64,000 bases of DNA from Streptomyces sp. WAC05374 (GCF_004353505.1 NZ_SMNQ01000007.1:1-64000); one strand, 5' to 3'. Counted from the first letter of the stretch, positions 35,816-45,764 are shown. Notes: generated from the letters alone by a model not told the origin. Numbers and translations are program-made.

Positions 35816-36420
35816 GACCCCTGCGGCACGAGGTGCCCGAGGAGCTCCGCACCCGCCGGGTACGGGCGCTCCTCGGGCATCAGCCGTTCCGCCGCCGCCA
35901 GGTCCCCCTCGCGCACCAGGGCGTGCATCTCCCGGGCCAGCGGCGTCACGTCCCGTATGGACACGGTCCACTCGTCGGCGTACCGCGCGGACGCCTCGCC
36001 CGAGAGCCCGAGCTGGAGCGAGCGGTACGGCAGCGGCGCGAGGCGCAGGTCCCGCTCGGGGTCCCACTGGACGCGGGCGGGCGACCGGCGCAACTGGCTT
36101 TTCCAGGCGGCCTGGTCGGGGTGGAGCCCGTTCTTGTAGTGCGACAGGCAGGCGTGGCGCAGCGCCCACTCGAAGCCCTCGCGGGTGATCTCGACGGCGA
36201 GGACCGTCTCCTGGTCCTGCTTCGTCGCCCAGCCGCAGCGGTACATCATCCACAGGAAGCTGGGCTTGATCCACGTCATCCGCTCGCGCTTCCAGGTCGC
36301 CGGGAAACGGCCGGTGCGGGCGGCCGGGCCGCCGATGCCGGGGGCGTACGCCTGGTAGACGGTCACCGTGTCGTCGGTGTGCAGGGCGCGGACGCGGTAC
36401 GTCGGTTCGTTGTCGTTCAT
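35812..36420 (-). CDS. DUF4291 protein
   Basis: 202 residues, ATG at 36420. The pattern YRVRALHTDDTVTVYQAYAP..., MTWIKPSFLWMMYRCGWATK and the charged middle part is typical of the DUF4291 family, soluble proteins of unknown function. No catalytic motif is known to me. The stop codon shares CTAG (35812-35815) with the subtilase gene. No obvious partner gene. Confidence 0.88.
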   Translation of the reverse strand: MNDNEPTYRVRALHTDDTVTVYQAYAPGIGGPAARTGRFPATWKRERMTWIKPSFLWMMYRCGWATKQDQETVLAVEITREGFEWALRHACLSHYKNGLHPDQAAWKSQLRRSPARVQWDPERDLRLAPLPYRSLQLGLSGEASARYADEWTVSIRDVTPLAREMHALVREGDLAAAERLMPEERPYPAGAELLGHLVPQGS

Positions 36421-36435
36421 CCCGGCAAAGGATCG

Positions 36436-36463
36436 ACGGCCGGCCCCGGTGGGGGCCAGCCGT
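36436..36463. terminator. Terminator between mmsA and the DUF4291 gene
   Basis: ACGGCCGGCCCC (36436-36447) and GGGGCCAGCCGT (36452-36463) form a 12-bp stem with one wobble and a GGTG loop. It lies 21 bp downstream of the mmsA stop and ends the iol operon; a short T-run follows on the plus strand. Confidence 0.65.
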
Positions 36464-36484
36464 TTTCTCCCGGCCGGGCGGGCG

Positions 36485-37987
<1,503 letters not shown>

Positions 37988-38001
37988 GACGAAAAGCTCC
38001 T

Positions 38002-39876
38002 TCACAGATGGCGGCGTCGGGCTGCGACTTGCCGGTCGTACTCCTCGCGGGCCCTGACCGCCGCCGTGCGGGTCGCGGTCTCGGCCACGGGCACATCCCA
38101 CCATGCCTCGGATGCGGGCGGGCCCGACACTGTGTCTGGCGTTTCGGTCTCGGTGTAGACACATGTGGGGACGGTCGCCGCACGGGCTTCGGCGAGGGCT
38201 TCTCGCAGGTCACGGACGGTGTGGGCGCGCAGGACGCGCATGCCGAGGCTGGCCGCGTTGGCGGCGAGGTCGACCGGCAGCGGGTCGCCGGTGTAGGTGC
38301 CGTCGGGGGCCCGGTGGCGGTAGGCGGTGCCGAACCGCTCGGCTCCCACGGAGGCGGAGAGGCCGCCGATGGAGGCGTAGCCGTGGTTCTGGAGGACGAC
38401 GACCTTGATGGGGACGTTCTCCTGCACGGCGGTGACGATCTCGGTGGGATTCATCAGGTACGTACCGTCGCCGACGAGGGCCCAGACCGGGCGGCCGGGG
38501 GCGGCGAGGGCGGCGCCGATGGCGGCGGGGATCTCGTAGCCCATGCAGGAGTAGCCGTACTCGACGTGGTACTGGTCGTGGGAGCGGGGCCGCCAGAGCC
38601 CGTGCAGGTCCCCGGGGAGGGAGCCGGCGGCGTTGATCAGGATGTCGTCGCCGCCGACCAGGGTGTCGAGTGCGCCGAGGACCTGGGCCTGGGTGGGGCG
38701 GGCGTCGTCGCCGGCGGGGGTGAACGCGGAGGTGACGCGGGCCTCCCAGCGGGTCCGCTCCTCGTGGTACTCGATCTGGTAGTGGGCGGGGACGGTGTAC
38801 CCCTGGAGGGCTTCGAAGAGGTGTTCCAGGCCCTCCCGGGCGTCGGCGACCAGCGGCAGGGCGGCCATCTTGTGGGCGTCGAAGCCGGTGATGTTGAGGT
38901 TGACGAAGCGGACGCCGGGGTGGGCGAAGAGCGTCGCGGACGCGGTGGTGAAGTCGGTGTAGCGGGTACCGACGCCGATGACCAGGTCGGCGGTGCGGGC
39001 GAGTCGGTTGGCGGTGGTGGTGCCGGTGTGGCCGATGCCGCCGACGTCGGCCGGGTGGTCGTGGCGCAGGGCGCCCTTGCCCGCCTGGGTGGAGGCGACG
39101 GGGATGCCGGTCGCGGCGGCGAGGGCGTGCAGGGCGGCCTCGGCGCGGCTGTGGTGGACGCCGCCGCCCGCGACGATCAGGGGCCGTTCGGCCGCCGTGA
39201 CCGCCCGGACGGCGGCGTCCAGTTCGGCCGTGTCGGGCCGCGGGCGGCGCACCCGCCAGACGCGTTCGGCGAAGAACTCCTCCGGCCAGTCGTGGGCCTC
39301 GGCCTGCACGTCCTGCGGGAGCGCGAGCGTGACCGCGCCGGTCGTGGCGGGGTCGGTGAGCACCCGCATGGCGGCGAGCGCGGCGGGGACGAGCGCCTCG
39401 GGGCGGGTGATCCGGTCGAAGTACCGGGACACGGGGCGGAGGGTGTCGTTGACGGACACGTCCCCGGCGTGGGGCACCTCGAGCTGCTGGAGGACCGGGT
39501 CGGCGGGCCGGGTCGCGAAGGTGTCGCCGGGCAGCAGCAGCACGGGGAGGTGGTTGATGGTGGCCAGGGCGGCGCCGGTGACCAGGTTGGTGGCGCCGGG
39601 TCCGATGGAGGTGGTCACGGCGTGGGCGGACAGGCGGTTGGACTGCCGGGCGTAGCCCACGGCGGCGTGCACCATGGCCTGTTCGTTGCGGCCCTGGAGG
39701 AACGGCATGTCCGGGCCGTGCTCGACGAGGGCCTGGCCGATGCCGGCCACGTTGCCGTGGCCGAAGATGCCCCAGGTGGCGTTGATGAGGCGGTGGCGCT
39801 GCCCGTCGCGTTCGGTGTACTGGCGGGCCAGGAACGCGACGAGTGCCTGGGCGGTGGTGAGCCGTCGGGTGCTCAT
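38002..39876 (-). CDS. iolD: 3D-(3,5/4)-trihydroxycyclohexane-1,2-dione hydrolase
   Basis: 624 residues, ATG at 39876 overlapping the iolB stop (ATGA), GGAGGG 6 nt upstream. A thiamine-diphosphate enzyme: the N-terminal domain with WGIFGHGNVAGIG and GRNEQ, a central domain, and the ThDP-binding GDGTYLMNPTE...NHGYASIGG in the C-terminal part. IolD opens the ring of the trihydroxycyclohexanedione to 5-deoxyglucuronate. The operon order iolC-aldolase-iolB-iolD-mmsA supports the assignment over an acetolactate synthase. Confidence 0.95.
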   Translation of the reverse strand: MSTRRLTTAQALVAFLARQYTERDGQRHRLINATWGIFGHGNVAGIGQALVEHGPDMPFLQGRNEQAMVHAAVGYARQSNRLSAHAVTTSIGPGATNLVTGAALATINHLPVLLLPGDTFATRPADPVLQQLEVPHAGDVSVNDTLRPVSRYFDRITRPEALVPAALAAMRVLTDPATTGAVTLALPQDVQAEAHDWPEEFFAERVWRVRRPRPDTAELDAAVRAVTAAERPLIVAGGGVHHSRAEAALHALAAATGIPVASTQAGKGALRHDHPADVGGIGHTGTTTANRLARTADLVIGVGTRYTDFTTASATLFAHPGVRFVNLNITGFDAHKMAALPLVADAREGLEHLFEALQGYTVPAHYQIEYHEERTRWEARVTSAFTPAGDDARPTQAQVLGALDTLVGGDDILINAAGSLPGDLHGLWRPRSHDQYHVEYGYSCMGYEIPAAIGAALAAPGRPVWALVGDGTYLMNPTEIVTAVQENVPIKVVVLQNHGYASIGGLSASVGAERFGTAYRHRAPDGTYTGDPLPVDLAANAASLGMRVLRAHTVRDLREALAEARAATVPTCVYTETETPDTVSGPPASEAWWDVPVAETATRTAAVRAREEYDRQVAARRRHL

Positions 39877-40688
39877 CGGTATCCCTCCGTGCGGTGGTCG
39901 GGGTGGAAGCGGATCTTCCACTCCCGTTCGTCGCCCGGCCCCGCCATGACGTTCAGGTAGTACATGGTGTGGCCGGGGGTGGCGATGGACGGGCCGTGCC
40001 AGCCGTCCGGTACGAGGACGGCGTCGCCGCTGCGGACCTCCGCAAGGACGTCGGCGCCGCCCGGGCGGGACGGGGACACGCGCTGGTAGCCCACTCCGCC
40101 GCCCTCGATCTCGAAGTAGTAGATCTCCTCCAGCTCCGCCTCCTCGCCCGGGAGGTGCTCGTCGTGCTTGTGGGGCGGGTAGGAGGACCAGTTGCCGCCG
40201 GGGGTGAGGACCTCCACGGCGATGAGCCGGTCGCAGTCGAAGGTGTCGGCGGCGGCGAAGTTGTGCACCTCGCGGGCGCAGACGCCGCTGCCGCGCGCCT
40301 CGACCGGTACCTCCGGCGCGGGGCCGTAGCGAGCGGGGAGTCGTCGCTCGCACCTCGCTCCTGCCAGGGCGAAGCGGCCTCCCGCGCCGGAGGCGATCTG
40401 GGCGTGGGCGTCACGCGGTAGGTACGCGAAGTCGGTGACGCCGCTGAACACGCTTTCCCGGCCGAGCAGTTCGAGGAACTCGCCGTCCACCTGCACCGTA
40501 CAGCCGCCGGTGAGGGGAAGCACGACCCATTCACTGTCGCCGGTGGCGAAGGGGTGGGACGCGCCGGGAGGAAGCTCCAGGACGCGCAGCGCGCAGTGGG
40601 ACCAGCCCGCCTCCCCGGGGTCGATCCGCAGGGCGTAGGGTCCCCGGGCGGTCCGGCCGCCCGGCAGGTGGAGCTGCTGTCCGGTCAT
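39873..40688 (-). CDS. iolB: 5-deoxy-glucuronate isomerase
   Basis: 271 residues, ATG at 40688 with GGAGGG 3 nt upstream. A double cupin. The metal-binding motif PPHKHDEHLPGEEAELEEIYYF gives His, His and Glu ligands, with a further His near the C-terminus (TPGHTMYYLNVM). The enzyme isomerises 5-deoxyglucuronate to 5-deoxy-2-keto-gluconate in the cytoplasm. Length and operon position agree. Confidence 0.95.
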   Translation of the reverse strand: MTGQQLHLPGGRTARGPYALRIDPGEAGWSHCALRVLELPPGASHPFATGDSEWVVLPLTGGCTVQVDGEFLELLGRESVFSGVTDFAYLPRDAHAQIASGAGGRFALAGARCERRLPARYGPAPEVPVEARGSGVCAREVHNFAAADTFDCDRLIAVEVLTPGGNWSSYPPHKHDEHLPGEEAELEEIYYFEIEGGGVGYQRVSPSRPGGADVLAEVRSGDAVLVPDGWHGPSIATPGHTMYYLNVMAGPGDEREWKIRFHPDHRTEGYR

Positions 40689-40717
40689 GATCCCTCCGTA
40701 CCCCTTTCCACAGGTCC

Positions 40718-41602
40718 TCAGAGCAGGCCGACGGCCGTGTCGACGGCGGCGGCGACATCGCCGTCCGCCGGATAGAGCAGGGAGCGGCCCGCCACCAGCC
40801 CCTGGACGGTGGGCAGCCGCAGGGCCGCCCGCCACCTCTCGTACGCCGTGTCCGGGTCCGGTCCCACGTCCCCGCCGAGGAGCACGGCGGGGAGGGTCGT
40901 GGTCTGCATGACCCGCGCCATGTCGTCGGGGTCGTCGGTGACGGGCACCTTGAGCCAGGTGTACGCGGAGGTCCCGGCGAGCCCGGAGGCGATGGCGAGC
41001 GAAGTGGTCACCGCGTCGGGGCTCAGGTCGTTGTGCACGCGGCCGTCCACCGGGTCGCGGCGGGAGAGGAACGGCTCGACGAAGACGGGGAGCCGCCGCG
41101 CGGCCATGGCGTCGATGGTGCGCGCGGCCGTGGTGAGGGTGGTGAGGGAGCCGGGGTCGGTGTGGTCGATGCGCAGCAGGAGCTTGCCGGCGTCGAAGCC
41201 CATGCGGGCCAGGTCCTCGGGGCGGTGGCCGGTGAACCGGTCGTCCAGCTCGAACGCGGCGCCCGCGAGACCGCCGCGGTTCATCGAGCCCATGACGACC
41301 TTGTCCTCCAGGGCGCCGAGGAGGAGCAGGTCGTCCAGGATGTCGGCGGTGGCGAGGACCCCGTCCACGCCGGGGCGGGAGAGCGCCAGGCAGAGCCGTT
41401 CCAGCAGGTCGAGGCGGTTCGCCATGGCGAGCGGCCGGTCCCCGACGGCGAGGGCGCCCCGGGCCGGGTGGTCGGCGGCCACGATCATCAGCCGGCCGGA
41501 CGGGCCGAGCAGCGTCCGGCGCCCGCGGCGGGCGGCCGCCTCGGCGACGGCCTCCGGGTGCCGGGTGCGCACCGCGACGAGGTGCGCGAGGTCGACGGTC
41601 AC
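40718..41602 (-). CDS. DeoC/FbaB-like aldolase of the inositol operon (Cgl0158-type)
   Basis: 294 residues; the GTG at 41602 overlaps the iolC stop (GTGA). A (beta/alpha)8 barrel of the class I DhnA/DeoC-like group, with ADHPARGAL near the N-terminus and a candidate Schiff-base Lys in YTWLKVPV. A gene of this type sits next to iolC in corynebacterial inositol clusters. Its place between the kinase (IolC) and IolB suggests it cleaves 2-deoxy-5-keto-gluconate-6-phosphate to malonate semialdehyde and dihydroxyacetone phosphate, replacing the class II aldolase IolJ. That reaction is inference. Confidence 0.82.
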   Translation of the reverse strand: MTVDLAHLVAVRTRHPEAVAEAAARRGRRTLLGPSGRLMIVAADHPARGALAVGDRPLAMANRLDLLERLCLALSRPGVDGVLATADILDDLLLLGALEDKVVMGSMNRGGLAGAAFELDDRFTGHRPEDLARMGFDAGKLLLRIDHTDPGSLTTLTTAARTIDAMAARRLPVFVEPFLSRRDPVDGRVHNDLSPDAVTTSLAIASGLAGTSAYTWLKVPVTDDPDDMARVMQTTTLPAVLLGGDVGPDPDTAYERWRAALRLPTVQGLVAGRSLLYPADGDVAAAVDTAVGLL

Positions 41603-42558
41603 GGCGTGCCGCCGGTCGTGAGCGTCCGTTCCACCTCGTCGGGGAACGGCATCGCGGAGGAGCAGGCGAGGCGGGAGGCGACGATGGCGCCGGCCGCGTT
41701 GGCGTACCGCACGGTCCGCTCCAGGTCCCAGCCGGCGAGCAGCCCGTGGCACAGGGCTCCCCCGAACGCGTCACCGGCGCCCAGGCCGTTGACGACCTCG
41801 ACGGGGACGGGCGGCACGTCGGCGGTGTCGCCGTCGGCGGTCATGGCGAGGACGCCCTTGGGCCCCTGTTTGACCACGGCGAGGCGCACGCCCAGGGCGA
41901 GGAGGGCGCGGGCGGCGGCGTACGGCTCGCGCTCACCGGTGGCGATCTCGCACTCGTCGAGGTTCCCGACGGCGACGGTGGCGTGCCGGAGCGCGTCGCG
42001 GTAGTGGGGCCGGGCGGTGTCGGCGCCGGTCCAGAACATGGGGCGCCAGTCGAGGTCGAAGACGGTGGTGCCACGTTTCGCCCGGTGCGCGAGGGCGGCC
42101 AGCGTGGCGGTGCGGCTCGGCTCGGCGGACAGCCCGGTGCCGGTCATCCAGAAGACGCGGGCGGCGGCGAGGGCGGCCAGGTCCAGCTCGTGCTCGTGGA
42201 TCTCCAAATCCGGGGCTTTGGGCTGGCGGTAGAAGTAGAGCGGGAAGTCGTCGGGCGGGAAGATCTCGCAGAACGTGAGAGGCGTCGGGTACGCCCCGGC
42301 CGGCGTCACCCACCGGTCGTCCACCCCGAAGGCGCGCAGCTCCTGGCGCAGGTAGTCGCCGAACGGGTCGGCGCCCGTGCGGGTGATCAGCGCGGCGCGG
42401 CGCCCGAGCCGGGCGGCGGCGACCGCCACGTTGGCGGCGGAGCCGCCGAGGAACTTGCCGAACGTCTCGACCCGGGCGAGCGGTACGCCGGTCTGGAGCG
42501 GGTAGAGGTCCACCCCGATGCGCCCCATGGTGATGAGGTCGTACGGATCGGTCGCCAT
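41599..42558 (-). CDS. iolC: 5-dehydro-2-deoxygluconokinase
   Basis: 319 residues, ATG at 42558 with GAAGGGG 6 nt upstream. PfkB/ribokinase family: DLITMGRIGVDLYPLQ at the N-terminus, GGSAANVAVA, and the catalytic GLGAGDAFGGAL (Asp). It phosphorylates 5-deoxy-2-keto-gluconate. As first gene of the iol operon it follows a strong promoter. Other PfkB sugar kinases are possible by fold, but the operon decides. Confidence 0.93.
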   Translation of the reverse strand: MATDPYDLITMGRIGVDLYPLQTGVPLARVETFGKFLGGSAANVAVAAARLGRRAALITRTGADPFGDYLRQELRAFGVDDRWVTPAGAYPTPLTFCEIFPPDDFPLYFYRQPKAPDLEIHEHELDLAALAAARVFWMTGTGLSAEPSRTATLAALAHRAKRGTTVFDLDWRPMFWTGADTARPHYRDALRHATVAVGNLDECEIATGEREPYAAARALLALGVRLAVVKQGPKGVLAMTADGDTADVPPVPVEVVNGLGAGDAFGGALCHGLLAGWDLERTVRYANAAGAIVASRLACSSAMPFPDEVERTLTTGGTP

Positions 42559-42589
42559 CCATGTCCCCTTCGCGTCGGCACCGTGGTCA

Positions 42590-42633
42590 GGTCTAGTCCC
42601 CACCGGAAAGCCTGTCAACATTTTGTCCTGACA
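42590..42633 (-). promoter_or_regulatory. Promoter and candidate operator of the iol operon
   Basis: On the minus strand TTGACA (42613-42618), a 17-bp spacer and TAGACC (42590-42595) make a near-consensus promoter. Transcription would start about 25-30 nt before iolC. Just upstream of the -35 box, TGTC-CT-GACA (42624-42633) is a perfect dyad in the space shared with the divergent IolE-like gene, a likely site for a GntR-type inositol regulator. Confidence 0.6.
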
Positions 42634-42665
42634 TTCTGACCAACTCTTGACGGCCTGCTCGGCCC

Positions 42666-43598
42666 ATGACCAAGCTGGCCCCCATGACGCCGCTGTCACC
42701 GCACCCGCTGTCCCGCATCCGGATCGGCTCCGCCCCCGACTCATGGGGCGTGTGGTTCCCCGACGACCCGCGGCAGGTCCCCTGGCGGCGCTTCCTCGAC
42801 GAGGTGGCCGAGGCGGGGTACGAGTGGATCGAGCTGGGCCCGTACGGCTACCTCCCCACCGACCCGGCCCGGCTCACCGAGGAGACCGCCCGCCGCGGCC
42901 TGAAGGTCTCGGCGGGCACGGTGTTCACCGGGCTGCACCACGGCGAGGCCGTGTGGGAGAGGACCTGGGCGCACGTCGCGGAGAACGCGGGCCTCGCCCG
43001 CGCCATGGGCGCCGGCCACCTCGTCGTCATCCCGTCCTTCTGGCGCGACGACAGGACCGGAGAGGTCCTGGAGGACCGCGAGCTGACGGCCGCGCAGTGG
43101 CGCGACCTCGCCCGTCTGACCGAACGCCTCGGCGCCGAGGTGCGGGACCGCTTCGGACTGCGCGTCGTCGTCCACCCGCACGCCGACACCCACATCGACA
43201 GCGAGGCCAACGTCGCCCGCTTCCTCGACGCCACCGACCCGGACCTCGTCGCCCTCTGCCTGGACACCGGGCACTACGCCTACTGCGGCGGCGACAGCGT
43301 CCGGCTGATCGAGACCTACGGGGAACGCATCGGCTATCTGCACCTCAAGCAGGTCGACCCCGAGGTCCTCGCCCAGGTCGTCGCCGAGGGCACCCCGTTC
43401 GGCCCGGCCGTGGCACGCGGCGTCATGTGCGAACCTCCCGCCGGCGTCCCCGCCCTGGAGCCCGTCCTCGCGGCCGCCCAGGCCCTGGACGTCGACCTCT
43501 TCGCCATCGTCGAGCAGGACATGTACCCCTGCGCCCCGGACAAGCCCTTCCCCATCGCCGCCCGCACCCGCCGCTTCCTGCGCTCCTGCGGGGCCTGA
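42666..43598 (+). CDS. IolE/MocC-like TIM-barrel sugar isomerase or dehydratase
   Basis: 310 residues from the ATG at 42666 (a second ATG at 42684 is possible; no clear ribosome binding site). AP-endonuclease-2-type barrel: IGSAPDSWGVWFPDDP..., VVHPHADTHI, CLDTGHYAYCGGD and the metal-ligand pattern Glu/Asp/His/Glu (IEQD near the end). Divergent from iolC over 107 bp. In this context the probable job is inosose (2-keto-myo-inositol) dehydration or inosose isomerisation, the step before IolD. No inositol dehydrogenase (IolG) lies nearby. Confidence 0.82.
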   Translation: MTKLAPMTPLSPHPLSRIRIGSAPDSWGVWFPDDPRQVPWRRFLDEVAEAGYEWIELGPYGYLPTDPARLTEETARRGLKVSAGTVFTGLHHGEAVWERTWAHVAENAGLARAMGAGHLVVIPSFWRDDRTGEVLEDRELTAAQWRDLARLTERLGAEVRDRFGLRVVVHPHADTHIDSEANVARFLDATDPDLVALCLDTGHYAYCGGDSVRLIETYGERIGYLHLKQVDPEVLAQVVAEGTPFGPAVARGVMCEPPAGVPALEPVLAAAQALDVDLFAIVEQDMYPCAPDKPFPIAARTRRFLRSCGA

Positions 43599-43672
43599 CC
43601 TCCAAGGCCTCACATTCCGCCCGCCCGTTCCGTCGTACTGGTGACGGAAACACAACGGGAGGAGCAGCAGCC

Positions 43673-44152
43673 ATGGTCGCCATCAGCAGGAGGTTCACCG
43701 CCGCATCGCTCGCCGCGGTGGTCGCGGCCGGATGGTGGGCCGGCGGCAGCGCCGGCGCCGGCACCCCGGCGAAGGGACGCGTCGAGGTCCTCGAACTCAA
43801 GGTGCGCAACGAGCAGTACACGGCCGTCGACCACGGCCCGGCGGGGCCGAGCCTGGGCGACATGGACGTCTACTCCGGCACGGCCGTGAAGGACGGGCGC
43901 GAGGTCGGGCGCGGGGGCGGTTCCTGCCAGGTCATCCACGTGAAGGGCGAGGACGTCACGTCGCAGTGCGTGATCACCATGGAGGTGGAGCAGGGGTCCC
44001 TGACGCTCCAGTCGCTGTGGACGAAGGGCGCGCCCTCCCTCGACATGGCCGTCACCGGCGGCACGGGCGCCTACCGCAACGCGCGGGGCATCGCCCGCTT
44101 CTGGGACATCGCGACGCCGGACGAGAGGGCGCGGCTCGAGATCCAGCGCTGA
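43673..44152 (+). CDS. Secreted allene-oxide-cyclase-like barrel protein
   Basis: 159 residues, ATG at 43673 with GGGAGGAG 8 nt upstream. A signal peptide (to about residue 29, GSAGA) precedes a beta-barrel domain. The stretch DMAVTGGTGAYRNARG is the motif of allene-oxide-cyclase/dirigent-like barrels. Those plant enzymes act on lipids or phenoxy radicals; bacterial members are uncharacterised. Two cysteines (SCQV, SQCV) may form a disulfide. Monocistronic, 74 bp after the IolE-like gene. Confidence 0.8.
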   Translation: MVAISRRFTAASLAAVVAAGWWAGGSAGAGTPAKGRVEVLELKVRNEQYTAVDHGPAGPSLGDMDVYSGTAVKDGREVGRGGGSCQVIHVKGEDVTSQCVITMEVEQGSLTLQSLWTKGAPSLDMAVTGGTGAYRNARGIARFWDIATPDERARLEIQR

Positions 44153-44179
44153 GAACGCGGGGCCGCACCGGGCTCCCGT

Positions 44180-44244
44180 GTCACAGCCGTCCCCGCCGTG
44201 TCACACATGTCTCCGTTACGCGGGCCTTCCGTCACAGCCGTCCC
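44180..44244 (+). repeat. 14-bp direct repeats upstream of a small HTH gene
   Basis: GTCACAGCCGTCCC occurs at 44180-44193 and again at 44231-44244 (51 bp apart, about five helical turns), with a partial GTGTCACA copy near 44199. The spacing is compatible with cooperative protein binding. Confidence 0.6.
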
Positions 44245-44376
44245 ACAGGCCCTTCCCGGCCCTCACCCCGTGTCGTTCAACGGGCACAGGCCCAGTGATC
44301 GCCGGCGCGTGCGCCGCGGCTCCCCCTGACGGTCCTCCCGGACCGCCGCCGTGGCGCGCGCAGGGAGGTGTTGCCC

Positions 44377-44577
44377 ATGATGACGGACACAAGACTCTGG
44401 TCGTACAAGGAGATCGCCGCGCACATCCGGGTGCAGCCGGACACGGTCCGGTCGTACCGCAAGCACGGCCTGCTGCCGAAGCCCGACCACGTCGAGGGCG
44501 GGAAGCCCTACTGGTACCCGGACACCATCCGCGTCTGGGTGGCCAACCGGCCAGGGAACCGCGGCCGGGCGGACTGA
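44377..44577 (+). CDS. Small winged-HTH DNA-binding protein (MerR/excisionase-like)
   Basis: 66 residues, ATG at 44377 with GGAGG 8 nt upstream. LWSYKEIAAHIRVQPDTVRSYRKHGLLPKPD is a complete helix-turn-helix with the short wing of MerR/excisionase-like proteins. There is no effector domain. Such stand-alone HTH proteins act as small regulators or as excision factors; no integrase is nearby, so a regulator is more likely. Direct repeats lie 130-200 bp upstream. Confidence 0.8.
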   Translation: MMTDTRLWSYKEIAAHIRVQPDTVRSYRKHGLLPKPDHVEGGKPYWYPDTIRVWVANRPGNRGRAD

Positions 44578-44679
44578 GGCCCCGGCACCGCCGGGCACAC
44601 CGGCCCCGTACACCGTCGGGTACGGGGCCGGACGCGTAAATTCGTTGCCCGTCCACCGGGGTCCGCCGAAGATCGCCGG

Positions 44680-45291
44680 ATGAGCGACTTCTCCGTCAAA
44701 CCCACCCTCACCGGGGACACCGTGCTGCTGCGGCCGGTCACCGAGGAGGACGCCTCCGCGTTCGCGGACATCCTCGGCGACCCGGAGGTGGTGACGTTCA
44801 CCGGCATCCCCGCCGACGAACCGCCCCTCTCCCTGGACCACCTGCGTTCCTGGTACGGCTCCCGGGGCGAACAGCCGGACCGGCTCGACCTGGCCCTGAT
44901 CGACCGGGCCTCCGGGGAACTGGTGGGCGAGCTGGTCTTCAACGAGTGGGACGAGCCCAACCGCCGCTGCAACTTCCGCACCCTGGTCGGCCCCCGGGGC
45001 CGGGGCCGGGGACTGGGGACCGAGGCGATCCGCCTGTTCCTCGGGTACGGCTTCGAGCGGCTCGGCCTGAACCGGGTCTCCCTCGGCGTCTTCGCCTTCA
45101 ATCCGCGGGCAATACGGGTCTACGAGAAGGTCGGCTTCGTGCGGGAGGGCGTGGAGCGGGAGGCCCTGCTGCACGAGGGAGCGTGGATCGACTCGCTGAC
45201 CATGTCCGTCCTGGCCCGCGAGTGGGCCGTGCACCATGGACGTCCACAGACCGTTCCGTTCGGCCACGCCAGTGGCGTTGATACCCCCTAG
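44680..45291 (+). CDS. GNAT acetyltransferase, RimJ/RimL-like
   Basis: 203 residues, ATG at 44680. LLRPVTEEDA at the N-terminus, acetyl-CoA loop GRGRGLGTEAI, then NRVSLGVFAFNPRAIRVYEKVGFVREG, the usual end of the RimJ/RimL group. Members acetylate N-terminal or side-chain amines of proteins, small molecules or antibiotics. The C-terminal codons and the stop lie inside a CsoR-type operator belonging to copZ. Confidence 0.9.
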   Translation: MSDFSVKPTLTGDTVLLRPVTEEDASAFADILGDPEVVTFTGIPADEPPLSLDHLRSWYGSRGEQPDRLDLALIDRASGELVGELVFNEWDEPNRRCNFRTLVGPRGRGRGLGTEAIRLFLGYGFERLGLNRVSLGVFAFNPRAIRVYEKVGFVREGVEREALLHEGAWIDSLTMSVLAREWAVHHGRPQTVPFGHASGVDTP

Positions 45292-45297
45292 GGGTAT
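45281..45297 (+). promoter_or_regulatory. CsoR-type copper operator upstream of copZ
   Basis: ATACCCC-CTA-GGGGTAT is a perfect 7-3-7 dyad and fits the operator bound by the copper repressor CsoR in Streptomyces. It overlaps the last codons and stop of the acetyltransferase gene. A possible -10 element TACAGT (45297-45302) follows directly, so bound repressor would block RNA polymerase. CopZ starts about 90 bp downstream. Confidence 0.85.
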
Positions 45298-45387
45298 ACA
45301 GTCGGGTACGCCGGGACGCCACGCCCCGCCCGAGGGACGCCGGGCGCCCCTGCGGCACCACGACCGACGACCGCAAGGGAGAACACC

Positions 45388-45699
45388 ATGACCGCCGAGA
45401 CGAGGACCGAGCTTCCCCAGGCCACCGGCTCCTGCTGCTCGCCCACCGGCTCCTGCCACGACGGCGCGGCGGATGTCGCGACCGGCGGCATCACCACGGT
45501 GTACACGGTCAAGGGCATGACCTGCGGCCACTGCGAGGGAGCCGTGACCGAGGAGGTCTCGGCCATCGCCGGTGTCACCTCCGTCACGGCGGTCGCCGCC
45601 ACCGGGCTGGTCACCGTCGTCTCCGAGGCCGAGCTGGACGAGGACGAGGTCCGCGCGGCGGTCGACGAGGCGGGCTACGAGCTCACCGGCCGCGCCTGA
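45388..45699 (+). CDS. copZ: Copper chaperone CopZ-like HMA protein
   Basis: 103 residues, ATG at 45388 with AAGGGAG upstream. HMA domain with the metal motif MTCGHCEG (Cys46, Cys49). It carries Cu(I) in the cytoplasm to an exporter. Most CopZ proteins are ~70 residues; this one has ~35 additional N-terminal residues with three cysteines and a histidine (GSCCSPTGSCHD), a possible second metal site. It is controlled by the CsoR-type site. No copA ATPase follows; a terminator does. Confidence 0.92.
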   Translation: MTAETRTELPQATGSCCSPTGSCHDGAADVATGGITTVYTVKGMTCGHCEGAVTEEVSAIAGVTSVTAVAATGLVTVVSEAELDEDEVRAAVDEAGYELTGRA

Positions 45700-45718
45700 G
45701 CGGACCAGGACCACACCC

Positions 45719-45764
45719 GGCTGGGCCGGGTCACCCCGTGATGACGGGGTGACCCGGCCCAGCC
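45719..45764 (+). terminator. Strong terminator after copZ
   Basis: A perfect 21-bp inverted repeat (45719-45739 with 45744-45764) closes on a 4-nt loop GATG, 20 bp after the copZ stop, followed by CGTGTCCTTTCC. Confidence 0.9.
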
